Source: Azohydromonas lata NBRC 102462
Lineage (GTDB): Bacteria > Pseudomonadota > Gammaproteobacteria > Burkholderiales > Burkholderiaceae_C
Direction of reading: 5' to 3'
NCBI GenBank assembly: GCA_945878385.1
Contig: CAMCTE010000004.1
Coordinates: forward strand, 1 to 30,253
DNA: 30,253 nucleotides
Shown piece by piece: positions 18,577-26,936 of the stretch. Numbering within the stretch: the first letter of the stretch is position 1; each line of letters opens with the position of its first letter. Below the pieces are notes generated by a model. That model made no database searches and was not told where the DNA came from. It saw only the letters and a program-made list of their open reading frames with translations. Both the position numbers and the translations under genes were made by a program.

Positions 18577-19866
18577 ATGGCCGAGCGCCGATTCCATCCC
18601 GAGACGCTTGCCATTCATGCCGGGCAGATCCCGGATGCCGCCACCGGCGCGCGCGCGCTGCCCATCTACCAGACCACGAGCTTCGTTTTCGATTCGGCTG
18701 AACATGCCGCCGCACTGTTCAACGCGCAAACCTTTGGCAACATCTATTCGCGCCTGTCCAACCCCACGGTGGCCGCCCTGGAGGAACGCGTGGCGGCCCT
18801 GGAGGGCGGGCGTGCGGCGGTGGCCACGGCCAGCGGCATGGCCGCGGAATCCCTGGCGCTGATGACGCTGTTGCGCAGTGGTGACCACATCGTGGCGGCG
18901 GCGGCCTTGTATGGCGGTACGGTGACGATGCTGGCGGTGGACCTGGCTCGCTTCGGCATCGAATGCACCTTCGTGGATGCGCGCGACCCTTCTGCCTTTG
19001 CGGCGGCCATGCGGCCCAACACCCGCGCCGTGTTCGCCGAAAGCCTGGGCAACCCGAGCCTGGTGGTGCTGGACATTGCGGCGGTGGCGGGGGTGGCCCA
19101 CGCCCATGGGGTGCCGCTGATCATCGACAACACGGTGCCCAGCCCCTACCTTTGCAACCCCATCGCGCACGGGGCGGACATCGTGATCCATTCGGCCACC
19201 AAATACCTGGGCGGCCACGGCACCACCTTGGCGGGCGTGGTGGTGGAGAGCGGGCGGTTTCTCTGGGACAACGGCAAGTTCCCCGGCATGACCGAGCCCT
19301 CGGCCGGCTACCACGGCATCCGCTTCTACGAAACCTTCGGCGACTTCGGCTACACCATGCGCTGCCGGCTGGAAGGCCTGCGGGTGCACGGTGCGGCCCT
19401 CAGCCCCATGAGCGCCTGGCAGATCCTGCAGGGCGTGGAAACACTGCCGCTGCGCATGGAGCGGCATGGCGCCAACGCGCTGGCCGTGGCGAAATTCCTG
19501 CACGAGGACCCGCGAGTGGCCTGGGTGAACTATCCCGGCCTCGAAGACCATCCGCAACACAACTTGATGAAGCGGCAGATGAAGAACGCCTCGGGGCTGC
19601 TCGCTTTCGGTCTGAAAGGCGGATTGGCGCAGGGCGTTCGCTTCATCGAATCCGTGCGCTTTCTCAGCCACTTGGTCAACATTGGCGACACGCGGACCCT
19701 GGTCAGCCACCCGGCCAGCACCACACACCGACAACTGGACGAGGCGCAGCAGCGCGCGGCCGGCGTCACCCCCGACATGGTTCGCCTGTCGGTGGGCATT
19801 GAACACATGGAGGACATCCTTTGGGACATCGATCAGGCTTTGGCACAGGCCGTGGGTACCGCATGA
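18577..19866 (+). CDS. metY: O-acetylhomoserine sulfhydrylase (aminocarboxypropyltransferase)
   Basis: A Cys/Met-metabolism PLP enzyme, most likely making homocysteine from O-acetylhomoserine and sulfide in methionine synthesis. The 429-residue product shows TLAIHAGQ at the N-terminus, PIYQTTSFVF, YSRLSNPT (58-64), the PLP-stacking LYGGT block, Asp184 in IIDNT, and the PLP lysine K209 in HSATKYLGGHGT. LVSHPASTTH and VRLSVGIEHMEDI close the protein. The length (about 430) favours MetY over the shorter MetZ or MetB types, though an O-succinylhomoserine substrate cannot be excluded. The frame is open further upstream but the ATG at 18577 matches the family start. Its TGA overlaps the next gene's ATG (ATGA, 19863-19866). 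Confidence 0.93.
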   Translation: MAERRFHPETLAIHAGQIPDAATGARALPIYQTTSFVFDSAEHAAALFNAQTFGNIYSRLSNPTVAALEERVAALEGGRAAVATASGMAAESLALMTLLRSGDHIVAAAALYGGTVTMLAVDLARFGIECTFVDARDPSAFAAAMRPNTRAVFAESLGNPSLVVLDIAAVAGVAHAHGVPLIIDNTVPSPYLCNPIAHGADIVIHSATKYLGGHGTTLAGVVVESGRFLWDNGKFPGMTEPSAGYHGIRFYETFGDFGYTMRCRLEGLRVHGAALSPMSAWQILQGVETLPLRMERHGANALAVAKFLHEDPRVAWVNYPGLEDHPQHNLMKRQMKNASGLLAFGLKGGLAQGVRFIESVRFLSHLVNIGDTRTLVSHPASTTHRQLDEAQQRAAGVTPDMVRLSVGIEHMEDILWDIDQALAQAVGTA

Positions 19867-21941
19867 ATCAGGCCCGCAGTGCCTGGTTGGCCGCGTGGGC
19901 GTTTGCCGCCATGAATGCCGTTTGGCTCAGCGGCGCCGGCGCTGCCGAAGGCATGTGGACCCTGGACAACCTGCCGCGTGCGGCCCTGAAGGACCAGCAT
20001 GGATTCGAGCCGGACGCGGCTTGGCTGTCCCACGTGCGCGGTGCGGCGGTTCGCGTGGGCGGTTGTTCGGGCTCGCTCGTGTCAGCCCAGGGTCTGGTGA
20101 TGACGAACCACCATTGCGTCACACGATGCCTGGCCGAACTCTCCACGCCCCAGCGGCCGGTAAAGGCGGCTGGCTACTTGGCGCGCGGGCCCCAGGAAGA
20201 GCTGGCCTGCGCGGGCTTGGAAGTGCTGCAGTTGCAAAGCGAGCGCGATGTGACGGCCGATGTGCAGACGGCCACACAGGGCCTGCAGGGCGAGGCCTTT
20301 CAGAAGGCCGAGGATGCGGTGCGTGCACGCTTGGCGCGCGAGTGCCAGCAGGGCCAAGCCGCCACGCGCCGCTGCGAGGTGACGGTGCTGTACCGCGGCG
20401 GCCAGTATGTGCTCAAGCAGTACGAGCGCTACAGCGATGTGCGCCTGGTGTGGGTGCCCGAGGATGCGGTGGCGTCCTTCGGTGGCGACCCGGACAACTT
20501 CAACTTCCCGCGCTGGTGCCTGGATGTGGCCATGCTGCGGCTGTGGCGCGACGGCAAGCCGGTGAACACGCCGGTGCACCTGCGCGTGGAGCCCGCGGGT
20601 CCGCAGGCGGGCGAGTTGCTGTTCATTCCGGGCCATCCTGGGCAAACACAGCGCAGCCTGACCGTGGCCCAACTCGAGCGTTTGCGCGTGCGCCTGGCCT
20701 CGCAGGACATTCCCGCCTTGTCCGAATCTCGTGGCCTGCTGCACCAGCTGGCACAGCGGGGCGAGCCCACCCGAACCTGGGCGCTGCAATCCATGTCGGG
20801 CACCGAGAACGGCCTGAAGGTGTCGCAGGGCCAGTTGCAGGCGCTGTTTTCGCCGGCCCTGTGGGACCTCAAGCGGCGCGAGGAGCAAGCGTTGAAGGCC
20901 CATGTGGCGGCCAAGCCGGAATTGCGCGCCAGGGTCGGTGACCCCTGGGCCGACATCGAGCGCGCGCAAGCCCTGCGCGCTGAGTTGGAAACCGAATACA
21001 ACCTGATCGCCGAGGGCCGGGCGTTTTCGGCGCCCCAGTTCCAGTCGGCGCGCATCCTCGTGCGCGGGCCCGTTGAGCGGGCCAAGCCCGATGGGCAGCG
21101 GCTGCGGGAGTTCAGCGAAAGTTCCTTGTCGGTGATGGAGCGGCGTATCAAGGCGGCGTCACCGATGGACCTGACCTTCGAGCGCGAGCGGCTGGAATGG
21201 TCACTCACCCGCATGCGCAGCGTGCTCGGGCCTGATCATCCGGTGGTGAAGACCGTGCTGGGGACGAAATCCCCGTCGCAGCGAGCCGGTGAGCTGATCA
21301 CCGAGTCCAAGCTGCACGATGCGACTGAGCGGGCGCGATTGTGGGATGGTGGTGCGGCTGCGGTGGACGCGAGCGCCGACCCCTTCATCGCCCTGGTGCG
21401 GACCACTGAGGCCCATGCCCGCGGCCTGCGCGAGCGCTTTGAAGCGCAGGTGCTGGCCGTGGAGCGCCAGGCGGCGCAGCGCCTGGCCCTGGCGCAATTC
21501 GACCGCGATGGCCTCAATCGCTACCCGGACGCCACCGGCACCCTGCGCCTGTCCTTCGGCACGCTCAAAGGTTGGCAGGAGGGGCAGGCCGCGGTGGGTA
21601 CGCACACCACGGTCGCAGGGCTGAGGGCGCGACACACCGGCGCGGCGCCATTTGCGATGCCCAACAGTTGGACGACCGCGGGCTTGGCCCTCCCCCATGA
21701 GTTGCCCTTCAATTTCGTGACCGACCACGACATCATCGGCGGCAACTCCGGCAGCCCCATGATCAACCGGCAGGGCCGCTGGGTGGGCCTGGTCTTCGAC
21801 GGGAACCGGCACTCGTTGGGCGGGTCTTTCTTCTACGACGGCGCACTGAACCGGGCGGTGTCGGTGCATCCCGCGGTGATCCTTCAGGCACTGCAGCGGG
21901 TGTATGGCGGGCAGGGTCTTGCACAGGAGTTGATGAGATGA
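19863..21941 (+). CDS. S46 family dipeptidyl-peptidase (exported)
   Basis: A 692-residue serine exopeptidase of family S46 (DPP7/DPP11 group), which removes dipeptides from N-termini in the periplasm. A signal peptide covers about 1-28 (AWLAAWAFAAMNAVWLSGAGA). The catalytic triad is visible: His in TNHHC (H83/H84), Asp in NFNFPRWCLDVAML (D221), and Ser629 in GGNSGSPMINRQGRWVG. The region between holds the helical insert typical of the family. Gly in FDGN, 18 residues after the Ser, sits where DPP11 is recalled to have its specificity Arg; Gly there suggests a DPP7-like hydrophobic preference (inference). It overlaps metY by four bases and the downstream ligase by four bases, so it is translationally coupled on both sides. 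Confidence 0.9.
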   Translation: MNQARSAWLAAWAFAAMNAVWLSGAGAAEGMWTLDNLPRAALKDQHGFEPDAAWLSHVRGAAVRVGGCSGSLVSAQGLVMTNHHCVTRCLAELSTPQRPVKAAGYLARGPQEELACAGLEVLQLQSERDVTADVQTATQGLQGEAFQKAEDAVRARLARECQQGQAATRRCEVTVLYRGGQYVLKQYERYSDVRLVWVPEDAVASFGGDPDNFNFPRWCLDVAMLRLWRDGKPVNTPVHLRVEPAGPQAGELLFIPGHPGQTQRSLTVAQLERLRVRLASQDIPALSESRGLLHQLAQRGEPTRTWALQSMSGTENGLKVSQGQLQALFSPALWDLKRREEQALKAHVAAKPELRARVGDPWADIERAQALRAELETEYNLIAEGRAFSAPQFQSARILVRGPVERAKPDGQRLREFSESSLSVMERRIKAASPMDLTFERERLEWSLTRMRSVLGPDHPVVKTVLGTKSPSQRAGELITESKLHDATERARLWDGGAAAVDASADPFIALVRTTEAHARGLRERFEAQVLAVERQAAQRLALAQFDRDGLNRYPDATGTLRLSFGTLKGWQEGQAAVGTHTTVAGLRARHTGAAPFAMPNSWTTAGLALPHELPFNFVTDHDIIGGNSGSPMINRQGRWVGLVFDGNRHSLGGSFFYDGALNRAVSVHPAVILQALQRVYGGQGLAQELMR

Positions 21942-23584
21942 GCATCTACGACGAGCACCTGGACGCCTGTGCCGCCAATCATGTGGCGCTGTCGCCGGTG
22001 AGTTTTGTGGAGCGGTCGGCCGAAGTGTTCGGCGACTTACCGGCGGTGGTTCATGGCGCACGCCGCTACAGTTGGGCGCAGGTTCGCGAGCGTTCGGCGC
22101 GCCTGGCCGCGGCCCTCAAGGCCCTGGGCATTGGGCATGGGCACACGGTCAGTGCCATGCTGCCCAACACGCCTGAGATGGTGGAGGCGCACTATGCCGT
22201 GCCGGCTCTGGGCGCCGTGCTCAACACGCTCAACACCAGGCTCGATGCGGGCCTGCTGGCCTGGCAGATGAACCACTGTGAGGCCCGGGTGCTGTTGACC
22301 GACCGGGAGTTCGCGCCCGTCATGGAGCGTGCCCTGGAGTTGTTGCGCACCGAGCATGGACGCACCGTGGTGGTGGTGGATGTGTGCGACGGCGAATACA
22401 CCGGCGCGGGTGAGCGCCTGGGCACGCTGGAATACGAGGCTTGGTTGGCCGCACACGAGCCCCTGACCCGCCTGGAAGGGCCCCGCAACGAATGGGACGC
22501 GATTGCGGTGAGCTACACCAGCGGCACCACGGGTGACCCCAAGGGCGTGGTCACGCACCACCGCGGCGCCTACCTGAATGCGGTGTGCAACGCAGCCACA
22601 TGGACCATGCCGCACTTCCCGAAGTACCTGTGGACGCTGCCGATGTTCCACTGCAACGGCTGGTGTTTTCCTTGGACGGTGGCGATGCTCGGTGGCACGC
22701 ATGTGTGCCTGCGCAAGGTGGAGGCCGCAGCCATCCTGCAGGCCATTCGTGATCACGGCGTGGACCACTATTGCGCCGCGCCAATCGTGCACTCGCTGAT
22801 CTACAACGCGCCCGAAGCAATGCGCGCGGGCATCACCCAGCAGGTGCGCGGCATGGTGGCCGGTGCAGCACCGCCCGCGGCCATGATCGAGGGCATGGCG
22901 CGCATCGGCTTCGACATCACTCATGTGTACGGCCTGACCGAGGTGTATGGGCCCGCGAGCGTGGCGGTCAAGCGGTCTGCGTGGGCCGGCGAAAACCTGT
23001 CGGAGCAGACACGCCTGAATGGCCGCCAGGGCGTGCGCTATGCGCTGCAGGAGGGCATGACGGTGATGGACCCGCAGACCATGACCGAGGTACCGGCCGA
23101 CGGGCAGACCATGGGCGAGATCATGTTCCGCGGCAATATCGTGATGAAGGGTTACCTCAAGAACCCGACCGCCACGCAAAAGGCCTTTGAAGGGGGTTGG
23201 TTCCACACCGGCGACCTGGCGGTGATGGAGGGTGACCGCTATGTGAAGATCAAGGACCGCAGCAAGGACATCATCATCTCCGGCGGCGAAAACATTTCGT
23301 CACTTGAGGTGGAGGATGCGCTGTACCGGCACCCGGCGGTGCTGGCCTGTGCGGTGGTGGCCAAGCCCGACGCGAAGTGGGGCGAGACGCCGCTGGCCTA
23401 TGTGGAGACCAAGCCTGGCTCCAGCGCGACGGCCGACGAATTGGTGACCCACTGCAAGGCCTTGTTGGCCGGCTACAAGGTGCCGCGTGAAATCCGGTTC
23501 GAGGAGATCCCCAAGACCTCCACCGGCAAGATCCAGAAGTTCCAACTGCGCGAGCGGGCCCGGTCCGCTTCGGCCATCGAGTGA
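21938..23584 (+). CDS. AMP-forming acyl-CoA synthetase
   Basis: A 548-residue member of the ANL superfamily that activates a carboxylic acid with ATP and joins it to CoA. Motifs in order: the P-loop YTSGTTGDPKG (193-203), MFHCNGWCFPW, HVYGLTEVYGP, WFHTGDLAVMEGDRYVKIKDRSKD, GGENISSLEVEDALYRHP, and the C-terminal catalytic lysine in TSTGKIQKF (K531). The family with SPVSFVERSAEVFGD and GWCFPW motifs includes medium/long-chain and methylmercaptopropionate ligases; the true substrate cannot be told. The ATG overlaps the peptidase stop (21938-21941). Its own stop overlaps a GTG in frame with the next gene, which however probably starts at the ATG 15 bases later. Confidence 0.93.
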   Translation: MSIYDEHLDACAANHVALSPVSFVERSAEVFGDLPAVVHGARRYSWAQVRERSARLAAALKALGIGHGHTVSAMLPNTPEMVEAHYAVPALGAVLNTLNTRLDAGLLAWQMNHCEARVLLTDREFAPVMERALELLRTEHGRTVVVVDVCDGEYTGAGERLGTLEYEAWLAAHEPLTRLEGPRNEWDAIAVSYTSGTTGDPKGVVTHHRGAYLNAVCNAATWTMPHFPKYLWTLPMFHCNGWCFPWTVAMLGGTHVCLRKVEAAAILQAIRDHGVDHYCAAPIVHSLIYNAPEAMRAGITQQVRGMVAGAAPPAAMIEGMARIGFDITHVYGLTEVYGPASVAVKRSAWAGENLSEQTRLNGRQGVRYALQEGMTVMDPQTMTEVPADGQTMGEIMFRGNIVMKGYLKNPTATQKAFEGGWFHTGDLAVMEGDRYVKIKDRSKDIIISGGENISSLEVEDALYRHPAVLACAVVAKPDAKWGETPLAYVETKPGSSATADELVTHCKALLAGYKVPREIRFEEIPKTSTGKIQKFQLRERARSASAIE

Positions 23585-23595
23585 AGGACAGACCC

Positions 23596-24384
23596 ATGCT
23601 CACCAACGACGACCCCATCCTGCTGCGCCACGACGACGGCCGTGGCGTGACCACGCTCACGCTCAATCGCCCACAGGCCTTCAACTCCCTGTCTGAGGAC
23701 ATGCTGGCGGCGCTGCAGCGTGAACTGGATGTGCTGGCGACCGACCCGGCGCTGCGCGTGCTGGTGATCGCCGCAAGCGGCAAGGCGTTTTGTGCGGGCC
23801 ATGACCTCAAGGAAATGCGCGCGCAGCCTTCCTTGGACTACTACCGTGCGCTGTTCAACCGTTGCGGCAAGGTGATGATGGCCATCCAGAAGCTGCCGGT
23901 TCCCGTGATCGCTCAGGTGCAGGGCATCGCCACCGCGGCCGGTTGTCAGCTCGTGGCGCAGTGTGACCTGGCCGTGGCGGCCCGCACGGCGCGTTTTGCT
24001 GTCAGCGGCGTGAACCTGGGTCTGTTCTGTTCCACCCCCGGTGTGGCGCTGTCGCGCAACCTGTCGCGCAAGGCGGCCTTCGAGATGTTGGCCACCGGTG
24101 ACTTCGTCTCCGCGCAGGAGGCACAGGCCAAGGGTTTGATCAACCGTGTGGCCGAGCCGGATGCACTTCACTCAGCGGTTCAAGCCCTGTGCGAGTCGAT
24201 TCTGAAGAAACCCCGCGAGGCGCTGGCCATCGGCAAGGCCCTGTTCTACCGACAACTGGAAAGCGGCATGGAGGCCGCCTATACGGATGCGGCGCAGACC
24301 ATGGCCTGCAACATGATGGAGCACACGGCCCTTGAGGGCGTGCAGGCCTTCATCGACAAAAGACCGCCGACTTGGGCCGCCTGA
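23596..24384 (+). CDS. ECHDC3-like enoyl-CoA hydratase/isomerase family protein
   Basis: A 262-residue crotonase-fold protein. KAFCAGHDLKEM (63-74) and IATAAGCQLVAQCDLAVAAR (111-130) form the CoA and oxyanion-hole regions. SGVNLGLFCSTPGVALSRN (137-155) is a block shared with mitochondrial ECHDC3. Both glutamates that hydrate the double bond in classical crotonases are missing: Gln118 and Gly138 occupy their positions. Hydratase activity is therefore doubtful and the reaction unknown. The ATG at 23596 is preferred over GTG 23581 because AAGGA (23584-23588) lies seven bases before it. It follows the acyl-CoA synthetase directly, so acting on the CoA ester made by that enzyme is plausible. Last gene of the five-gene run. 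Confidence 0.9.
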   Translation: MLTNDDPILLRHDDGRGVTTLTLNRPQAFNSLSEDMLAALQRELDVLATDPALRVLVIAASGKAFCAGHDLKEMRAQPSLDYYRALFNRCGKVMMAIQKLPVPVIAQVQGIATAAGCQLVAQCDLAVAARTARFAVSGVNLGLFCSTPGVALSRNLSRKAAFEMLATGDFVSAQEAQAKGLINRVAEPDALHSAVQALCESILKKPREALAIGKALFYRQLESGMEAAYTDAAQTMACNMMEHTALEGVQAFIDKRPPTWAA

Positions 24385-24396
24385 CCACTGAGCGCA

Positions 24397-24423
24397 GCGC
24401 AGGCCGCCACAGGGCGGCTGCGC
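24397..24423. terminator. Hairpin between convergent genes (possible bidirectional terminator)
   Basis: GCGCA-G-GCCGCC and GGCGGC-TGCGC pair with one bulged G and a four-base loop, in the 59-base gap between the crotonase gene and the convergent hybrid kinase. The stem is very GC-rich but lacks a T-run on either side, so intrinsic termination is possible but unproven. Confidence 0.4.
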
Positions 24424-24443
24424 CGGCTGTCAGCGCCAGAGAA

Positions 24444-26888
24444 TCAGAACGAGAGTTCTGAAGCAGCCGGACCCGTGCGCGACAACTTGGACTGCAGCAG
24501 CACTTCGCCGAGCAGCCGCTCTCGGTGCAAAGGCTTGGTCAAGTGGGCATCCATGCCCGCCAGGCGGCATTCTTCTCGCTGTTCAGACAGTGCACCCGCT
24601 GTCAGCGCCACGATGCGAAGGCCTGAGCCGCAGGCCCGCATGCGCAGTTCGCGCGTGGCCTGCAGGCCATCCATCACCGGCATCTGCACGTCCATGAGCA
24701 CCACCACATACGGCTGACCTGTGGCGTAGGCCTCTTCGGCGGCCTCCACGGCGGCCTTTCCATCGGCCACACGGTGTGCAGTGGCCCCAGCCGAAGCCAG
24801 TGCCCGCATGGTGATGAGCGCATTGATCTCATTGTCTTCAGCCAGCAGCACGCGCACACCGTTCAGCTCCACATCCACGGCCTGCTGCTGCTCCTGCGCT
24901 CGCGCCACGGCGTGCGCGTCTGGGCGCTCGAGCGGCAGGTCTACCCAGAACACGCTCCCACCCTCCGGGTTCGGTTGGGCACCCACCACACCACCCATCA
25001 GCCGCGCCAGTTGTTTGCAGATGGCCAGCCCCAGACCGGTTCCGGCCGCGCGGCTGCGCGAGGTGTTGCTGGCCTGCTCGAAGGGCGAGAACAGGCGCGG
25101 CAGCAGCTCCTCGGGAATGCCGATGCCACTGTCGCGCACCTCGATACGCACTCGGGCATTCGAGGTGGTGGCCAGCAGTTCGATCTGCCCATGGGGGGTG
25201 AACTTCAGGGCATTGCCCAGGTAGTTCGCAATGATCTGGCGCAGACGCACCGGGTCGAGGAACACGGCGCGCGGCAGGTTGGGGTCCACCCAGAAGCGCA
25301 GTTCCAGGCCACGCGCTTCGGCCAGCGAGGTGTAGGCGGATTGCAACCGCGCGAAGAAATCGTTGAGGTTGACCGCTTCGGGGTTGATCTCCATCCGACC
25401 GGCCTCGATCTTGGACAGGTCCAGGATGTCGTTGAGGATGTCGGCCAGCGAGTGGGCGCAGTCGGCCAGCTGGTGGAGGTATTCCTTGCGCTCGGCGGCC
25501 TTGGTGTCTCGCGCGCGGGCCAGTTCGGCCAGGCCCAGAATGCCGTTGAGCGGCGTGCGCAACTCGTGGCTCATCACCGCGAGGAACGATCCCTTGGCCC
25601 GCGATGAGGCCTCGGCCACCTCGCGTGCGCGGAAGGCTTCCATCTCTGCCGTGACGTCGCTGAGGATCCACACCATGGCACGGTCGCCTGGGCGTGCGCT
25701 GCGCAAGGGTGAGCCTTCCACACGCAGCTGGATGGTGCTGCCGTCCGGGCGCGTGTGCGCGCGGACCATCTCCACCCGTCTGGTAGCCGACAGCTGCTGC
25801 CGCGCAAGCGCCCACACCGCCTCGTAGTCCCCGACATCGCGCCACATGTGGCGCACATGAAGGCCTTCGGGCTGCAGGCCCGGTAAGCCCGAAATTTCCC
25901 TCAGCCGTGGGCTGGCGCTTCGGATGATGGGCCCTTCGGTCACCATGATGGCCACTGGCGCGTTGGCCATCACGGCCTCCAGCTCGGCTTGCTTGCGCAA
26001 CTGATCCGTGATGTCTGAACCGATGAACAGCAGCTGGGCGTGGCCTGATTCACCTACGAAGGCCGTGCCCCCGTGCACGGTGATCAGCTCGCCATCACCT
26101 CTCTTGAGCTCGGCGCTGAAGAAAGGGCGGTCACCTGACTGGCGCAGTGACTGCAGCACGCGGTTGCGCTGCTCGGCTCCCCCTTGCCAAAGCCCCAACT
26201 CGATCGTGCTGCGCCCCAGAATGTCCTCAGCCTTTCGGCCGATCATTTCGCAGTAGGCCGCGTTCACCCGGAACAGGCGGCCGGTGTCCGGTTCGCTGAC
26301 GCAGATGGCAAACGGGCTGGCGTTGAACACGCCTTCGAAAAGCGACTCGGACTCCCGCAGGGCCGATTCAGCCCTGAATGTGGCCGAGTCGTCCAGGAAG
26401 TGGGCGATGATGACGGCGCGGCCGTGCCAGAGTTCCTTGCTGCTGACGGCGCGCACGTGGACATCGTGGCCGTCCCGGTGTTGCAGCCGGTAGCGGACCA
26501 CAGGAAGGCGGTCGCCCGGCACCATCGTGCGCGACAGCGCCACGCGCTCTTTGAACAGCCGACGGGTGGCTTCGTCTTGGCACAGCGCTTGGATCTGCAC
26601 TCCCACCATCGAGTCTGCCGACGCGTAGCCGAACAATTCGGCTGCGGCAGCGTTGGTGTGGATGATCAATCCTTCATCATGGATGAAGATGGGGCTCGGC
26701 GCGTGGAGAAACAGGGCCGCATACCCGTCGGCAGATGCGCGCGCGGGCTGTGTCGCTGAACTGGGCCAGCCGGCCCAGGCTCTCAGCTTTTCAAGCAATC
26801 GCGGGAGCCCGCTGCGAACTCGCTGCGCATCACGACGCGGCTGCGCTTGCGCGGTTTGCGATGGCTTCAAATCTGAAAAATTCGCCAT
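24444..26888 (-). CDS. Soluble hybrid histidine kinase with three PAS domains and a receiver
   Basis: An 814-residue signalling protein with no membrane segment, so it is probably cytoplasmic. Three PAS-type domains lie at about 55-170, 180-295 and 303-413. The HisKA helix carries the phospho-acceptor His441 in SHELRTPLNGILG. The ATPase has its N-box (NYLGNALKFT, 555-564) and the G-boxes DSGIGIP and GTGLGLAI. A receiver at about 676-800 has acidic D685, phospho-acceptor Asp733 (LMDVQMPVMDG) and Lys785. No output domain follows, so it likely passes phosphate on to another protein. The signal is unknown. It starts 48 bases after the ferredoxin-NADP reductase stop and may be cotranscribed. The start codon lies inside an inverted repeat. 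Confidence 0.94.
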   Translation of the reverse strand: MANFSDLKPSQTAQAQPRRDAQRVRSGLPRLLEKLRAWAGWPSSATQPARASADGYAALFLHAPSPIFIHDEGLIIHTNAAAAELFGYASADSMVGVQIQALCQDEATRRLFKERVALSRTMVPGDRLPVVRYRLQHRDGHDVHVRAVSSKELWHGRAVIIAHFLDDSATFRAESALRESESLFEGVFNASPFAICVSEPDTGRLFRVNAAYCEMIGRKAEDILGRSTIELGLWQGGAEQRNRVLQSLRQSGDRPFFSAELKRGDGELITVHGGTAFVGESGHAQLLFIGSDITDQLRKQAELEAVMANAPVAIMVTEGPIIRSASPRLREISGLPGLQPEGLHVRHMWRDVGDYEAVWALARQQLSATRRVEMVRAHTRPDGSTIQLRVEGSPLRSARPGDRAMVWILSDVTAEMEAFRAREVAEASSRAKGSFLAVMSHELRTPLNGILGLAELARARDTKAAERKEYLHQLADCAHSLADILNDILDLSKIEAGRMEINPEAVNLNDFFARLQSAYTSLAEARGLELRFWVDPNLPRAVFLDPVRLRQIIANYLGNALKFTPHGQIELLATTSNARVRIEVRDSGIGIPEELLPRLFSPFEQASNTSRSRAAGTGLGLAICKQLARLMGGVVGAQPNPEGGSVFWVDLPLERPDAHAVARAQEQQQAVDVELNGVRVLLAEDNEINALITMRALASAGATAHRVADGKAAVEAAEEAYATGQPYVVVLMDVQMPVMDGLQATRELRMRACGSGLRIVALTAGALSEQREECRLAGMDAHLTKPLHRERLLGEVLLQSKLSRTGPAASELSF

Positions 26889-26909
26889 TAATGCCCCGGG
26901 AATTTTTCA
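26874..26909 (-). promoter_or_regulatory. Inverted repeat enclosing the kinase start codon
   Basis: TGAAAAATTC (26874-26883) and its exact complement GAATTTTTCA (26900-26909) flank 16 bases. Read on the minus strand, the loop is CCGGGGCATTAATGGC, which contains a GGGG ribosome-binding candidate and the ATG of the kinase. The arms are markedly A/T-rich against a GC-rich background. It could act as an mRNA hairpin controlling translation or as a DNA operator. Confidence 0.55.
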
Positions 26910-26936
26910 CAGTCTAAGGCGATGTGCCTCGCGTGG

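Noticed and set aside
18226..19806. A 526-codon open frame on the minus strand across metY
   Set aside because: It is antisense to metY and the CoA-binding gene and shows no family motif; the sense genes are well supported.
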